Position numbers and translations under genes: made by a program. From Rhizobium mongolense USDA 1844 (GTDB lineage: Bacteria; Pseudomonadota; Alphaproteobacteria; Rhizobiales; Rhizobiaceae), in contig NZ_ATTQ01000001.1 in the NCBI RefSeq assembly GCF_000419765.1, positions 124,115-188,114 of the forward strand: a stretch of 64,000 nucleotides of DNA, in the 5' to 3' direction. Under the pieces are notes generated by a model. It was not told the DNA's origin. It worked only from the letters and a program-made list of their open reading frames with translations, and made no database searches. Positions 15,591 to 23,895 of the stretch are shown in pieces; the first letter of the stretch is position 1, and each line of letters begins with the position of its first letter.

Positions 15591-16034
15591 TTATCCTCGC
15601 TCGGGCTCTATCTGACTGGAACTGTCGCGATGGTTCTCGACCGGGTTTGCAGAGCCAAGGCTTCTGGTAAGGGCAAGCAGTTTTTGACGGACGTTGGGAT
15701 CTTCGATTGCCAGAAATGCCCTGCTGAGTGCCACTCCCTCCTTCGACGTCATAAACAGCGTGACATCATCCGTCTCCCGCGGCGGCTCGACATCGGGTGA
15801 CGCGCTCGCATTGTTTTCGAAAAAGAACCCGACGGGGACCTTGAGAATTTCGGCAATCCTCTGGAGCCTGCTGGCACCAATTCGGTTCATGCCCTTCTCG
15901 TATTTTTGCACCTGCTGAAATGTAATACCCAAGGCGTCCGCTAAACTGCCCTGGCTCAAGCCAAGAACCTTGCGCCGGAGCCGCAGACGACCACCTACAT
16001 ATACATCAATAGCATTTGGAGATTTCGCCTTCAC
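15591..16034 (-). CDS. XRE-family helix-turn-helix regulator
   Basis: A 147-residue Cro/CI-type DNA-binding protein. The helix-turn-helix spans about residues 12-67 (GGRLRLRRKVLGLSQGSLAD, QVQKYEKGMNRI), followed by a C-terminal helical region of unknown ligand. Many rhizobial regulators have this layout. Translation begins at GTG 16034 behind a strong GAGGGGG ribosome binding site. It is the first gene of the minus-strand YcaO-TfuA operon and ends 5 bases before the large regulator. A perfect 14-bp palindrome 27 bases upstream is a likely autoregulatory operator. Confidence 0.8.
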   Translation of the reverse strand: MKAKSPNAIDVYVGGRLRLRRKVLGLSQGSLADALGITFQQVQKYEKGMNRIGASRLQRIAEILKVPVGFFFENNASASPDVEPPRETDDVTLFMTSKEGVALSRAFLAIEDPNVRQKLLALTRSLGSANPVENHRDSSSQIEPERG

Positions 16035-16427
16035 GGGGCCCCCTCATGGCTCATGCGACGTGCATCATGATGCATTCCGTCAAAAATGCAACTAAAGGTG
16101 ATCTTTTCTCGAACGATATTCTTGGCGTCCCACCAAGGACCGTCTTAATGTTATGCAACCAAGTCTAACTGGTTTCAATCTAAGGTACATGACTTGGCAA
16201 TAGACGTGCGACGCGTCCCAGGGCAGCTTGTTTTAGCATGAAATACTATACTGCTATTTAAAATTGTGTCACGTCGATTTCACGCATCGCCGCCAATTTT
16301 TACAGTTATGCTTCCTACGTCAATATTGGGGGCTTTCGGCCGATGGGGGGCGAGCAATCGCAGCGTCAGCGAGTTTTTCTATTGGGTCGATGCATTGTCG
16401 GTGATCACCACCGCTAAGATCGGAGTT
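16035..16427. other. divergent promoter region of the YcaO-TfuA operon
   Basis: About 390 AT-richer bases between the XRE gene (leftward) and a small gene (rightward). It contains the palindrome at 16061-16074 and a TATACT hexamer near 16250 that could be a rightward -10 element. No protein-coding gene was seen. Confidence 0.45.
16061..16074. promoter_or_regulatory. 14-bp perfect palindrome, candidate XRE operator
   Basis: TGCATCATGATGCA lies 27 bases upstream of the XRE start codon. Size and symmetry fit a dimeric Cro/CI-type repressor site, so autoregulation by the XRE protein is the natural guess. No binding data are implied. Confidence 0.5.
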
Positions 16428-16634
16428 ATGAGAACTATGGAATTACCTTCTATACAGGTCAATCATGCCGATCGTCTTTTTGCCTGCCGGCAGAAGATCG
16501 AAGAGGCCGTTCACGAGATCATTTTCAGCGAGAGGCTAATGGAGTTTTCGGCAGCAGAGATCGCCATGGCGGTCGCTGATATCGCTGACGATTATATCCT
16601 GACGATTGCCAAGCAGAAATCGGCAACGCACTAG
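16428..16634 (+). CDS. small protein of unknown function (68 residues)
   Basis: A short acidic, mostly helical protein (RLFACRQKIEEAVHEIIFSE, then AAEIAMAVADIADDYILTIA). The pattern resembles rhizobial small proteins that follow or regulate other genes, but no family could be named. Starts at 16428 or 16437 are both possible; a CGGAG lies just upstream and would be better spaced for 16437. A much longer in-frame extension to 16266 looks non-coding. It is transcribed away from the YcaO-TfuA operon and shares its promoter region. Confidence 0.55.
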   Translation: MRTMELPSIQVNHADRLFACRQKIEEAVHEIIFSERLMEFSAAEIAMAVADIADDYILTIAKQKSATH

Positions 16635-16702
16635 CCGGGCTTGTCATCGGATATCAGCGTTTGACGTCTGGGGCGCAAATGCCTCTTCGAAGGCCGTCAG
16701 CC

Positions 16703-16987
16703 TCAGCTCGTGATCCGGAAGTCCGATGGCGCCTCATCCAAGGAGGCCTGTTCGGTCACGACACTGGAAACGGACGCGCCGGCGGGTCCGTTCCAAAACT
16801 GTTTCAACATTGCGGAAACCGCCGCATCCTGTCCGGCGATCAATGCGGTCACAGAGCCGTCATCTTCGTTTCGCACCCAGCCGGTCAAGCCGAACCGCTG
16901 TGCCTGGGTCTTTGTCCATATGCGGAAGCTGACGCCCTGGACCCTTCCCGATATGTGCACGAGCGTCGCCTTGCGATCATCCGTCAT
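16703..16987 (-). CDS. acyP: acylphosphatase
   Basis: A 94-residue acylphosphatase. The signature [16 protein letters not shown] carries the phosphate-binding loop and the catalytic Arg (in SFRIW). The later [17 protein letters not shown] segment carries the catalytic Asn. It hydrolyses acyl phosphates such as acetyl or carbamoyl phosphate in the cytoplasm. The start has an ideal GGAGGT site. It begins 65 bases after the TRAP large-permease stop on the same strand and may be cotranscribed with it. Confidence 0.9.
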   Translation of the reverse strand: MTDDRKATLVHISGRVQGVSFRIWTKTQAQRFGLTGWVRNEDDGSVTALIAGQDAAVSAMLKQFWNGPAGASVSSVVTEQASLDEAPSDFRITS

Positions 16988-17052
16988 TGACCACCTCCCT
17001 CAAAAGGAAATGCAAGCATCTTCTGTGCCAGAAGAACGGCGCAGAGCATCTT

Positions 17053-18795
17053 TCAGTCGTAGAGATAGTTCGGAAGCCAAAGTGCCATTCCCGGCCATAT
17101 ATACATGATGACCATGCAGAGGATGACGATCAGCATGTAGGGCATCATACCTGCAAAGATCTGGTTGAGCGTGACGTGCGGCGGTGAAACGCCCTTGAGA
17201 TAGTAAGCCGACATCGCCACCGGCGGCGACAGGAAGGCTGCCTGCAGATTGACGAAGATGAGGACGCCCCAAAGGATGGGATCGATATCGAAGTGTCTCA
17301 GCATCGGCAGGAAGATCGGCACGAAGATAATGATGATCTCGGTCCATTCCAGCGGCCAACCAAGAATGAAGATGATCGCCTGCGACAGGATCATGAACTG
17401 CACCGGTGTCAGCTCAAGCGCCAGAACCCATTCTTCGATCAGCGCCTGACCTCCCAGAATGGCGAAAACGGCGGAGAAAAGCGCGGAGCCGACGAAGAGC
17501 CAACAGACCATCGCCGTCGTCTTCGCCGTCAGGAATACTGCCTCCTTGGTGCGTTTCCAGTTGAGCGTTCGGGCCTGGAATGCCAACAGGAAGGCGCCGG
17601 CCGCGCCGACTGCGGCAGACTCGGTTGCTGTCGTGATACCGAACAGGATGACGGCGAGCACGACGATAGTGAGGACCGCGAGCGGCATGACGGAAGACAC
17701 CAGAAGCTTTATCACCTGAAGCCGCTCCGCACCCATGTTGTAGTAGTAGCGGGAAAGAGCCGCAGCAGCGATTGCTGCAACGAGTGCGAACGACACGTAG
17801 AAGCTCGTCGCCGTGCCATTGACCATGGCCGCGCCGGCATCCACCGCGGGCGCTCCGAGCTGCTCCAGCCCCTCCGGGGCTTCCGCCTCTCCAGAGGCCT
17901 GTGGATGGATAACAACATACCACCACACCAGCAGCAGCGTGAACGCAGTCAAGGCGAAGGGCACGAGGGCTGCACAGAAATTCTTGAGGAGCGTCCAGTA
18001 GTTGAGCCGTCCCTCAGCCGTTTCGAGTGCCATCGCCTTCGATGGCGAGGTCAATGCGCGCACAAGACCGAGCATCATGTTTTGCGAATAGGCCGCCTGA
18101 AGACTGCGCATCCAGCTTGCCACCGGAACCCGCGTCTGCTCCTCCGGCAAGGCGGGCGCGATCCTCGGATTGATCGCCGCCCAGGTGAGAATATAGGCGA
18201 GATAGAGGAACGCGAGGAAGAAACCGGGAAACATCGTGGCAGCGTAGAGCTTGACCACGGACTGCCCAGCAACCGCCGCATAGACAATGATCATCACCGA
18301 GGGCGGGATCAAGATGCCCAGCGTACCGCCAGCGGTTATGACACCGGAGGCAAGCTTCACGTCATAGCCCGCTCGCAACATCGGGCTCATGGCGATCACC
18401 CCCATCAGCACGACAACGGCGCCGACGAGACCGCTCGCAATCCCCCAGAACGTGCACACGATCAGGGTTGCCACGGCAAGCGACGCAGGAACGCGCCGGA
18501 ACGACAGCTGGATGCTGTAGAACATCTTGTCGACCAGCGCGCCGCGCTCCATCACGTAACCCATCAATACAAAGAGCGGGATGGAGATCAACACGTCGTT
18601 GGTCATTGCCCCGTAGGTGCGCTGAACCATCAGATCGAAGACGCGATTGTCGATCCAGTGCTCGGCGGGATTATAGAAGGCGTAGAAGCCGAAAAGCATG
18701 CCGAGCCCCATCAGCGTGAAGGCGGTCGGGAACCCCATCATGATGACGACCACGATGAGAAGCAGCATCATCAGCCCGAGGAACGGATCGCTCAC
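17053..18795 (-). CDS. dctM: TRAP transporter large permease (DctM), extended form
   Basis: A 580-residue multi-spanning protein, longer than the roughly 430 residues usual for DctM. The N-terminal DctM core (PFLGLMMLLLIVVVIMMGFPTAFTLMGLG, then RVPASLAVATLIVCTFWGIASGLVGAVVVLMGV and GGTLGILIPPSVMIIVYAAV) is interrupted by a central insert of about 150 residues. The insert has a soluble acidic stretch (GEAEAPEGLEQLGAPAVDAG) and extra hydrophobic helices, after which the conserved C-terminal half resumes. It is the ion-coupled pore of a tripartite importer. It overlaps the DctQ stop by four bases. Similarly long large subunits occur in alpha-keto-acid-type TRAP systems. Confidence 0.85.
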   Translation of the reverse strand: MSDPFLGLMMLLLIVVVIMMGFPTAFTLMGLGMLFGFYAFYNPAEHWIDNRVFDLMVQRTYGAMTNDVLISIPLFVLMGYVMERGALVDKMFYSIQLSFRRVPASLAVATLIVCTFWGIASGLVGAVVVLMGVIAMSPMLRAGYDVKLASGVITAGGTLGILIPPSVMIIVYAAVAGQSVVKLYAATMFPGFFLAFLYLAYILTWAAINPRIAPALPEEQTRVPVASWMRSLQAAYSQNMMLGLVRALTSPSKAMALETAEGRLNYWTLLKNFCAALVPFALTAFTLLLVWWYVVIHPQASGEAEAPEGLEQLGAPAVDAGAAMVNGTATSFYVSFALVAAIAAAALSRYYYNMGAERLQVIKLLVSSVMPLAVLTIVVLAVILFGITTATESAAVGAAGAFLLAFQARTLNWKRTKEAVFLTAKTTAMVCWLFVGSALFSAVFAILGGQALIEEWVLALELTPVQFMILSQAIIFILGWPLEWTEIIIIFVPIFLPMLRHFDIDPILWGVLIFVNLQAAFLSPPVAMSAYYLKGVSPPHVTLNQIFAGMMPYMLIVILCMVIMYIWPGMALWLPNYLYD

Positions 18796-19460
18796 GTTTC
18801 GATATCTCCCCCCATTCCCCGTTGCCGCGCTGCCCTGTCTAGGTCGTGGGCCCGCTCGATCGCTGCCTCGCGCGTCTTTGCGTCTACGTGCTCGCTTTGC
18901 GCAAGCTGCTCGGCAACAACGTCAATCTCCTCCACGTCCTTGAGCCGGGCCGGCCACTCGCCGGTCCTCAGGCAGACGATGCAGCGAAGGATTTCGGCAA
19001 GCCCCTGCAGCATGACGAGCGCGCCTGCCACCGGAATGACCGTCTTGAAGTAATAGATCGGCGGGCCTTCTGCGGTCACCGTCGAATGCTCGCCGATCCG
19101 CCAGGAAAGCGCCGCATAGTCATAGCCGGCGTAAACAAGGGCGGCGACGCCAGGCAGGAAGAAGAGGACGTAAAGGACGAGATCGAGCCCAGCCTGGATC
19201 CGGGGCCTTAGCGAGCTATAGACGAAATCGCCGCGCACATGCGCATTCTGCGCCAGTGCGTAGGCTCCGGCGAGCATAAACAGGGTACCATAGAACATGT
19301 TGCTGGCGTCGAAGATCCATGCCGTCGGCATGTTCAGGATGTAACGCTTGAACACCTCGACGCAAACGAGCGTCATCAGGCCGATGATGAGCCAGGCCGA
19401 AGCTTTTCCGACCCACACGCTGACTGCATCCACCCTGAGCAGAAAATGCTGAACGTTCAC
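18792..19460 (-). CDS. dctQ: TRAP transporter small permease (DctQ)
   Basis: A 222-residue, four-helix membrane protein of the DctQ family (SAWLIIGLMTLVCVEVFKRY, then IFDASNMFYGTLFMLAGAYA and the NAHVRGDF motif typical of the family). It joins DctM in the membrane part of the TRAP importer. The GTG at 19460 is preferred: it has GGGGG upstream, and the fold starts just after it. The intergenic gap to dctP holds a strong stem-loop. The C-terminal tail is unusually long, charged and cytoplasmic (EIDVVAEQLAQSEHVDAKTR). Confidence 0.85.
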   Translation of the reverse strand: MNVQHFLLRVDAVSVWVGKASAWLIIGLMTLVCVEVFKRYILNMPTAWIFDASNMFYGTLFMLAGAYALAQNAHVRGDFVYSSLRPRIQAGLDLVLYVLFFLPGVAALVYAGYDYAALSWRIGEHSTVTAEGPPIYYFKTVIPVAGALVMLQGLAEILRCIVCLRTGEWPARLKDVEEIDVVAEQLAQSEHVDAKTREAAIERAHDLDRAARQRGMGGDIET

Positions 19461-19492
19461 GCGTGCCCCCGGGAAAGAGCATATCCTCACTG

Positions 19493-19527
19493 CAAGCATC
19501 ACCGGGGCTCCTGCCCGGTGATGCTTG
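19493..19527 (-). other. 14-bp stem-loop between dctP and dctQ
   Basis: CAAGCATCACCGGG (19493-19506) pairs perfectly with CCCGGTGATGCTTG (19514-19527); the loop is GCTCCTG. No T-run follows on the minus strand. Such intercistronic hairpins after a binding-protein gene commonly stabilise the upstream mRNA or attenuate readthrough into permease genes. Confidence 0.7.
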
Positions 19528-19536
19528 AATCATACC

Positions 19537-20679
19537 TCAGAGTTCCTTTGCCACCCCGTTCGGTCCGAAGTAGTGATCAAAGACCAAACGCCGGCCGACG
19601 ACGGTGTCCTGCTCCCATCGCGTTGCCCGCTCTGCGAAGGCGATCTGCGATTGAAGAATCTCCTTGAACAGCGGGTTTTCGCCGGCCTTCTTCTTCACCA
19701 CCTCGTCGTAGACCTCCAGTTGCCTTTTGAGGATCGCCTCCGGAGTCTTGTAGAACTTCACCTTGTCGGTCGTCTGCATCTCGACATAGTCTTTCGAATA
19801 GCGGTCGATCGCCTTCCAGGCCATGTCCTGAGACGCCGCCTCAACGGCATTGGTGATGATTGCCTTCATCTGTTCGGGCAAGCCGTCATACTTGGTCTTG
19901 TTGAACATGACCTCGAATTGCTCGGCATTCTGGTGATAGCTTTGCAGCATGCAGATTTTCGAAACGTCTGGAAAACCGAGGACCCGGTCGGATGAGGCAT
20001 TGTTGAACTCGGCCGCGTCAAGCAGACCACGGTCAAGCGCCGCGACGATCTCGCCACCCGGCAAAGCGTTGACCGCCGCCCCAAGACCGGTGAAGACGTC
20101 GATCGAAATGCCGACGGTGCGGAATTTCAAGCCCTGGATATCCTCGGCCTTGGCGACCGGCTTCTTGAACCAGCCGAGCGGTTGTGTCGGCATTGGGCCA
20201 TAGGGGAACGAGACGACGTTCGCGCCGATCGATTCATAAAGCTTGGCGAGCAGCTCCTTGCCGCCACCATATTTATGCCAGGCAAGCAGCATGTTGGCAT
20301 CCATCGCAAAGCCTGGACCCGAGCCCCAGAGCGCCAGCGCCGTCTGTTTGCCGTAATGATAGACAAGCACGCCGTGGCCGCCGTCGAGCGTCCCCTGGGA
20401 GACTGCATCGAGCAGGCCGAAGGCCGGCACAACGGCACCCGCCGGCAGTACCTCGATCTTGAGATCACCGCCGGTCATGTCGTTGACCTTCTGTGCAAAA
20501 TCGAGTGCGAACTCGTGAAAGATATCCTTGGAAGGCCAGGTGCTCTGCCAGCGCATGTTGACCGGTCCCTGTGCCTTGACGACGCTTGGCGCCGCCATCA
20601 TCGCCGCGCCGGCCACGGCTGCGCCGCTTAGGAATTTACGGCGCGACGTTTTCCCCTCGACCTGGGTTCTGCGTTTCAT
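19537..20679 (-). CDS. dctP: TRAP transporter substrate-binding protein (DctP/TakP-like), Tat-exported
   Basis: A 380-residue periplasmic receptor. The N-terminus carries a twin-arginine signal (S12-R13-R14-K-F-L) and a hydrophobic Ala-rich stretch ending near residue 36. The body matches the TakP-like, alpha-keto-acid branch of DctP proteins (GLKFRTVGISIDVFTGLGAA, then LDRGLLDAAEFNNASSDRVL and YHQNAEQFEVMFNK). The arginine in FRTVG is the one that binds the ligand carboxylate in the family. It feeds DctQM. A pyruvate- or 2-oxo-acid-type ligand is likely but is not proven by sequence. Confidence 0.85.
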   Translation of the reverse strand: MKRRTQVEGKTSRRKFLSGAAVAGAAMMAAPSVVKAQGPVNMRWQSTWPSKDIFHEFALDFAQKVNDMTGGDLKIEVLPAGAVVPAFGLLDAVSQGTLDGGHGVLVYHYGKQTALALWGSGPGFAMDANMLLAWHKYGGGKELLAKLYESIGANVVSFPYGPMPTQPLGWFKKPVAKAEDIQGLKFRTVGISIDVFTGLGAAVNALPGGEIVAALDRGLLDAAEFNNASSDRVLGFPDVSKICMLQSYHQNAEQFEVMFNKTKYDGLPEQMKAIITNAVEAASQDMAWKAIDRYSKDYVEMQTTDKVKFYKTPEAILKRQLEVYDEVVKKKAGENPLFKEILQSQIAFAERATRWEQDTVVGRRLVFDHYFGPNGVAKEL

Positions 20680-20916
20680 TTCTTCCTCCCGAAAGCATGG
20701 GCTTTTCTCGCCCTTTGATGGGCGGGATGAGGAAAGGGCATGCCGTGTCCGACCGCGTCCCGCTCATGATCTAGGTTCTTAACTTGAGATAATACTCCTC
20801 AACGAGCCCCAAGCAAAGATTGCAGAAATGGCCACTTGAGCATTTCCTCAAATCCGCGCGAGTAATCGAAGGAAAACAGGCGATCGGGAAGGTGGTTGGT
20901 GAATATCAGCCTAGTT

Positions 20917-21840
20917 CTAGAAAGGAGAATTCTCAGCCTTTGCGAGCATCCGGCGGCCGCGGCGGAAGTCGATGATCGTATGTGAGAGCACGGCAGCCAG
21001 GATGATTGCACCGCCCAAGAACGTGGCGGCCGGCGGTTTTTCGGCAAAGAACAGCCAGACCCAGAAAGGTGTCAGAATGATTTCCATGGTGCCGACAAGG
21101 GCAGCTTCCGCCGGCGGCATACGTCGTGCACCCGCAAGGAACAGAACCAACGCAATGGCAAAATTCGTAGCCCCGAACGCCGCAAGCACGACCCAGTTGT
21201 GAAGATCAAGGGAACCGATCGAACCAAAAGGTGCAAAGAGGATAAGGGTGAGAAACGCACTGACGATAGTCGGGGGAAGGCTTGGCACATCGGGGTTGAT
21301 GCGGGGAATGATGATGACAAGGGCAAATGAGACGGTCATTCCGAGCGCCAGAAGGTCGCCGGTTCCTGTACCGCCGCCGATTGAAGAGGCCACGATGACC
21401 GCAACTCCCGAGAAACAGACGCCTCCGGCAACGAGGGTTCGCCTTGCGACTTTCTCCTTCAGGATCAGCCAGCCGAAGAGGGCGGCAATGAACGGGGCGG
21501 TGGCGTAGATCATCGTGACGTTCGCAACGCTGGTCATATAGAGTGCGCCGATGAAGCAGGCCTGACTGAAGGTCTGACATCCAATCATCGCAAGACCCGA
21601 GGGATGGAAGACCGAGCGCCATTGACGCCTGGAAAAGCCGCCTTCCAGGAAGAGGCTCGGAACCAGGAGAAAAAGACCGCCGAACAGCGAGCGCCAGGCG
21701 ATTGTCGTCCACACATCGACGGTCAAAAGCCGCGAATAGAGGCCACTGGCGCTCCAGGCAAGAGTTGCGGCGACCACAAGAGCAATGCCTTTTTCGTGCT
21801 CGCTGAGCGCGAAGGATCGTGCCTGAAGGTGGATGGTCAT
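20917..21840 (-). CDS. DMT-superfamily (EamA) transporter
   Basis: About 307 residues with ten predicted membrane helices arranged as two EamA repeats (GIALVVAATLAWSASGLYSR opens the first; LALGMTVSFALVIIIPRINP opens the second). Members export amino acids, metabolites or drugs across the inner membrane. Longer in-frame starts exist at 21873 and 21930; 21840 has the best-spaced AAGG and begins close to the first helix. It is divergent from a LysR gene, the usual layout of a LysR-controlled exporter. The substrate is unknown. Confidence 0.8.
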   Translation of the reverse strand: MTIHLQARSFALSEHEKGIALVVAATLAWSASGLYSRLLTVDVWTTIAWRSLFGGLFLLVPSLFLEGGFSRRQWRSVFHPSGLAMIGCQTFSQACFIGALYMTSVANVTMIYATAPFIAALFGWLILKEKVARRTLVAGGVCFSGVAVIVASSIGGGTGTGDLLALGMTVSFALVIIIPRINPDVPSLPPTIVSAFLTLILFAPFGSIGSLDLHNWVVLAAFGATNFAIALVLFLAGARRMPPAEAALVGTMEIILTPFWVWLFFAEKPPAATFLGGAIILAAVLSHTIIDFRRGRRMLAKAENSPF

Positions 21841-21951
21841 GCGGGATGCCTTGGGACGAGACTGAAGCGACATGATCTGTGTGCGCCCCTCATTGACATC
21901 AGGCAAACGAATAGTAGAGATGTCTGCCATCGGATTTCTTTGTGGCTGCCC

Positions 21952-22827
21952 ATGCGTGAACCAATTGAAAGCGATCTGCTGCGGACCTTTCTGGTTGTGA
22001 CCGAAACGTCGAACTTTTCGGCCGCTGCCCAGCGCATCGGCCGGACCCAGTCGGCTGTCAGCGCTCAGGTGAAACGACTAGAGGACACGATCGGCGAAAC
22101 GCTTTTCGAAAGAGGCGCGCGCGGCGTTGCTCTCACAGGCGCTGGAACGCGGCTCCTTCCCTATGCCCGACGGGTGATCGACCTTCTGAACGAGGCAACG
22201 GCGACGATCCGGACCAAGCCGCTGGACGGGCCTGTTCGCATCGGTATCCCCGAAGAATATAGTCAGACCGTATTGCCGGCCGCACTTGCTGCATTCTCAG
22301 TGCGCCACCCGGCCGTCGAGGTGACGATCTCTTGCGATTACACATCCCACAATCTCGCAGCGCTCGAACGCGACGAACTGGACCTCGCCGTCGTCTTCGA
22401 CTGGAGCAATCAGATCAACGGCGAGGTACTTTGCATCGACCCTACGGTTTGGGTGACCTCGCTGGTGCATCGGTTGCACGACGCCGATCCGCTGCCGATC
22501 GCAATCTACAGAAATTCAACCTGGTGTCGCGATTTTGCACTTCGTTCGCTGGAGCAGCACGGCCGCAGATATCGCATTGCCTTCATTGCCGATACAAGTT
22601 CCGGACTGAAGAACGCGGTCGCCGCCGGGCTTGCGGTAACCACGCTATCCCGTAGCAACATCCCGCCCGGATGCCGGGAACTGACGAGTGCTGACGGGTT
22701 TCCGCTGGTCGATTCATCCCGGGTGGTATTGCGCCGCAGCCGGCATCATTCCACCGCAGCGATCCGGGAACTGGCCGAAAGGGTGCGGGAGGCCTTCCAG
22801 CCTATGGCCGCCCTTGCGCCAACATGA
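21952..22827 (+). CDS. LysR-family transcriptional regulator
   Basis: A 291-residue LysR regulator. Residues 5-64 form the winged helix-turn-helix (SDLLRTFLVVTETSNFSAAA, then QRIGRTQSAVSAQVKRLEDT). The rest is the two-lobed effector domain (PVRIGIPEEYSQTVLPAALA onward). It is transcribed divergently from the DMT exporter and probably controls it from the shared intergenic region. Its 3' end overlaps the convergent GlxA-type regulator gene by 26 bases. Confidence 0.85.
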   Translation: MREPIESDLLRTFLVVTETSNFSAAAQRIGRTQSAVSAQVKRLEDTIGETLFERGARGVALTGAGTRLLPYARRVIDLLNEATATIRTKPLDGPVRIGIPEEYSQTVLPAALAAFSVRHPAVEVTISCDYTSHNLAALERDELDLAVVFDWSNQINGEVLCIDPTVWVTSLVHRLHDADPLPIAIYRNSTWCRDFALRSLEQHGRRYRIAFIADTSSGLKNAVAAGLAVTTLSRSNIPPGCRELTSADGFPLVDSSRVVLRRSRHHSTAAIRELAERVREAFQPMAALAPT

Positions 22828-23794
22828 TGCGACGGCGAAGGCGTCGCCGGGTGTCGGAGGGGCTTTCGGAGAAGCTTGCCCGGTAGCTCCGGGCAAAGGC
22901 GGAAGCCGAATTGAAGCCAGTTGCGGCGGCGATATCGGCAAAAGATGCCTTGGTCTCGATCACCTTGCGACGGGCAGCATTCAACCGCAGCGCCAGATAG
23001 TGCACATGTGGCGGCGCCCCAATGCTCTCCTGAAAGAGCCCCTGCAGGTGGCGCGCGCTGATGCCGACGCGGCGCGCAAGCCTGGCCAGAACCAGAGGCT
23101 GCTCGATGTTGTCTTCCATCAACCGGATCGCGTGAGCGACGCGCGGATCGCGCATCCGCAAACTGACCGTCGATGGAGAAAGCTCGTGCTCGGAATGGAA
23201 ATTCGCTTGTTCGTAGCTGAAGAGCCGGCTGACCTCCAGCGCCAGCGAATAGCCTTGCCGCTGCCGGATCACCTCGAGCATCAGATCGACGGTCGGCAAT
23301 GAGCCGGCGGTGGTCAGCCGCTTGCCATCGATGACGAAGCGGTCCCTTGAGGCACGAACTTGCGGGTAGGCGAGTGCGAAATCTTCGAAATCCTCCCAGT
23401 GTATAGTTGCAGAATAGCCATCAAGAAGGCTTGCTTCGGCAAGCAGCCACGTGCCGGATTCGATGCCGGCAATCATCGTTCGGTAGCGAGCAGCCTGTGA
23501 AAGCTGCATCTTCAGGGTCAAAGTGGCATTTTGCCGCCAGTTGTAGCTTGCGAGCACGAAGAGCGGCGCCGTATCGGCCGTTGCCTTGAAGGGCGCGCAG
23601 GCGGGAACGGGGATGTCGCTGGTGGTTGGAGCGGGATCGCCATCCGGGGTCAATAGACGCCAGCGATAGATCTCGCTGCCGGCAATGCGGTTGGCGCCTC
23701 GCAACGGCTCGATCACCGAGGCGATCAGGATCAGGTTCGTTTCCGGCAAAATCAGAAGGTCGATATCGAGCCGTTCTGTCGATCGCCTCAGCAT
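22802..23794 (-). CDS. cdhR-like: GlxA/CdhR-type AraC-family regulator
   Basis: A 330-residue regulator with an N-terminal DJ-1/PfpI-like (glutamine amidotransferase class I) domain and a C-terminal AraC double helix-turn-helix (RRVGISARHLQGLFQESIGA, then FADIAAATGFNSASAFARSY). CdhR of Pseudomonas, the activator of carnitine catabolism, has this architecture. It is divergent from the dehydrocarnitine cleavage enzyme gene with about 100 bases between them, matching the cdhR-dhc arrangement. It probably activates the carnitine operon in response to carnitine or a product. The regulatory role is inferred from context. Confidence 0.8.
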   Translation of the reverse strand: MLRRSTERLDIDLLILPETNLILIASVIEPLRGANRIAGSEIYRWRLLTPDGDPAPTTSDIPVPACAPFKATADTAPLFVLASYNWRQNATLTLKMQLSQAARYRTMIAGIESGTWLLAEASLLDGYSATIHWEDFEDFALAYPQVRASRDRFVIDGKRLTTAGSLPTVDLMLEVIRQRQGYSLALEVSRLFSYEQANFHSEHELSPSTVSLRMRDPRVAHAIRLMEDNIEQPLVLARLARRVGISARHLQGLFQESIGAPPHVHYLALRLNAARRKVIETKASFADIAAATGFNSASAFARSYRASFSESPSDTRRRLRRRIMLAQGRP

Positions 23795-23895
23795 GGACTC
23801 TCCACGATTTCCGAAACTGTATCATCTAGTTCCGTTATTGCAAAGCAATGGCCGGGGCTTTGCCGCGTAATGGTCTCAATACGAGGGAGAACAAG

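Noticed and set aside
17293..19053. A 586-codon plus-strand open frame opposite the TRAP permease genes
   Set aside because: It is the antisense of dctM and dctQ, is extremely rich in Arg, His and Asp, and has no domain or ribosome binding site. The minus-strand genes are certain, so this is a GC-driven shadow.
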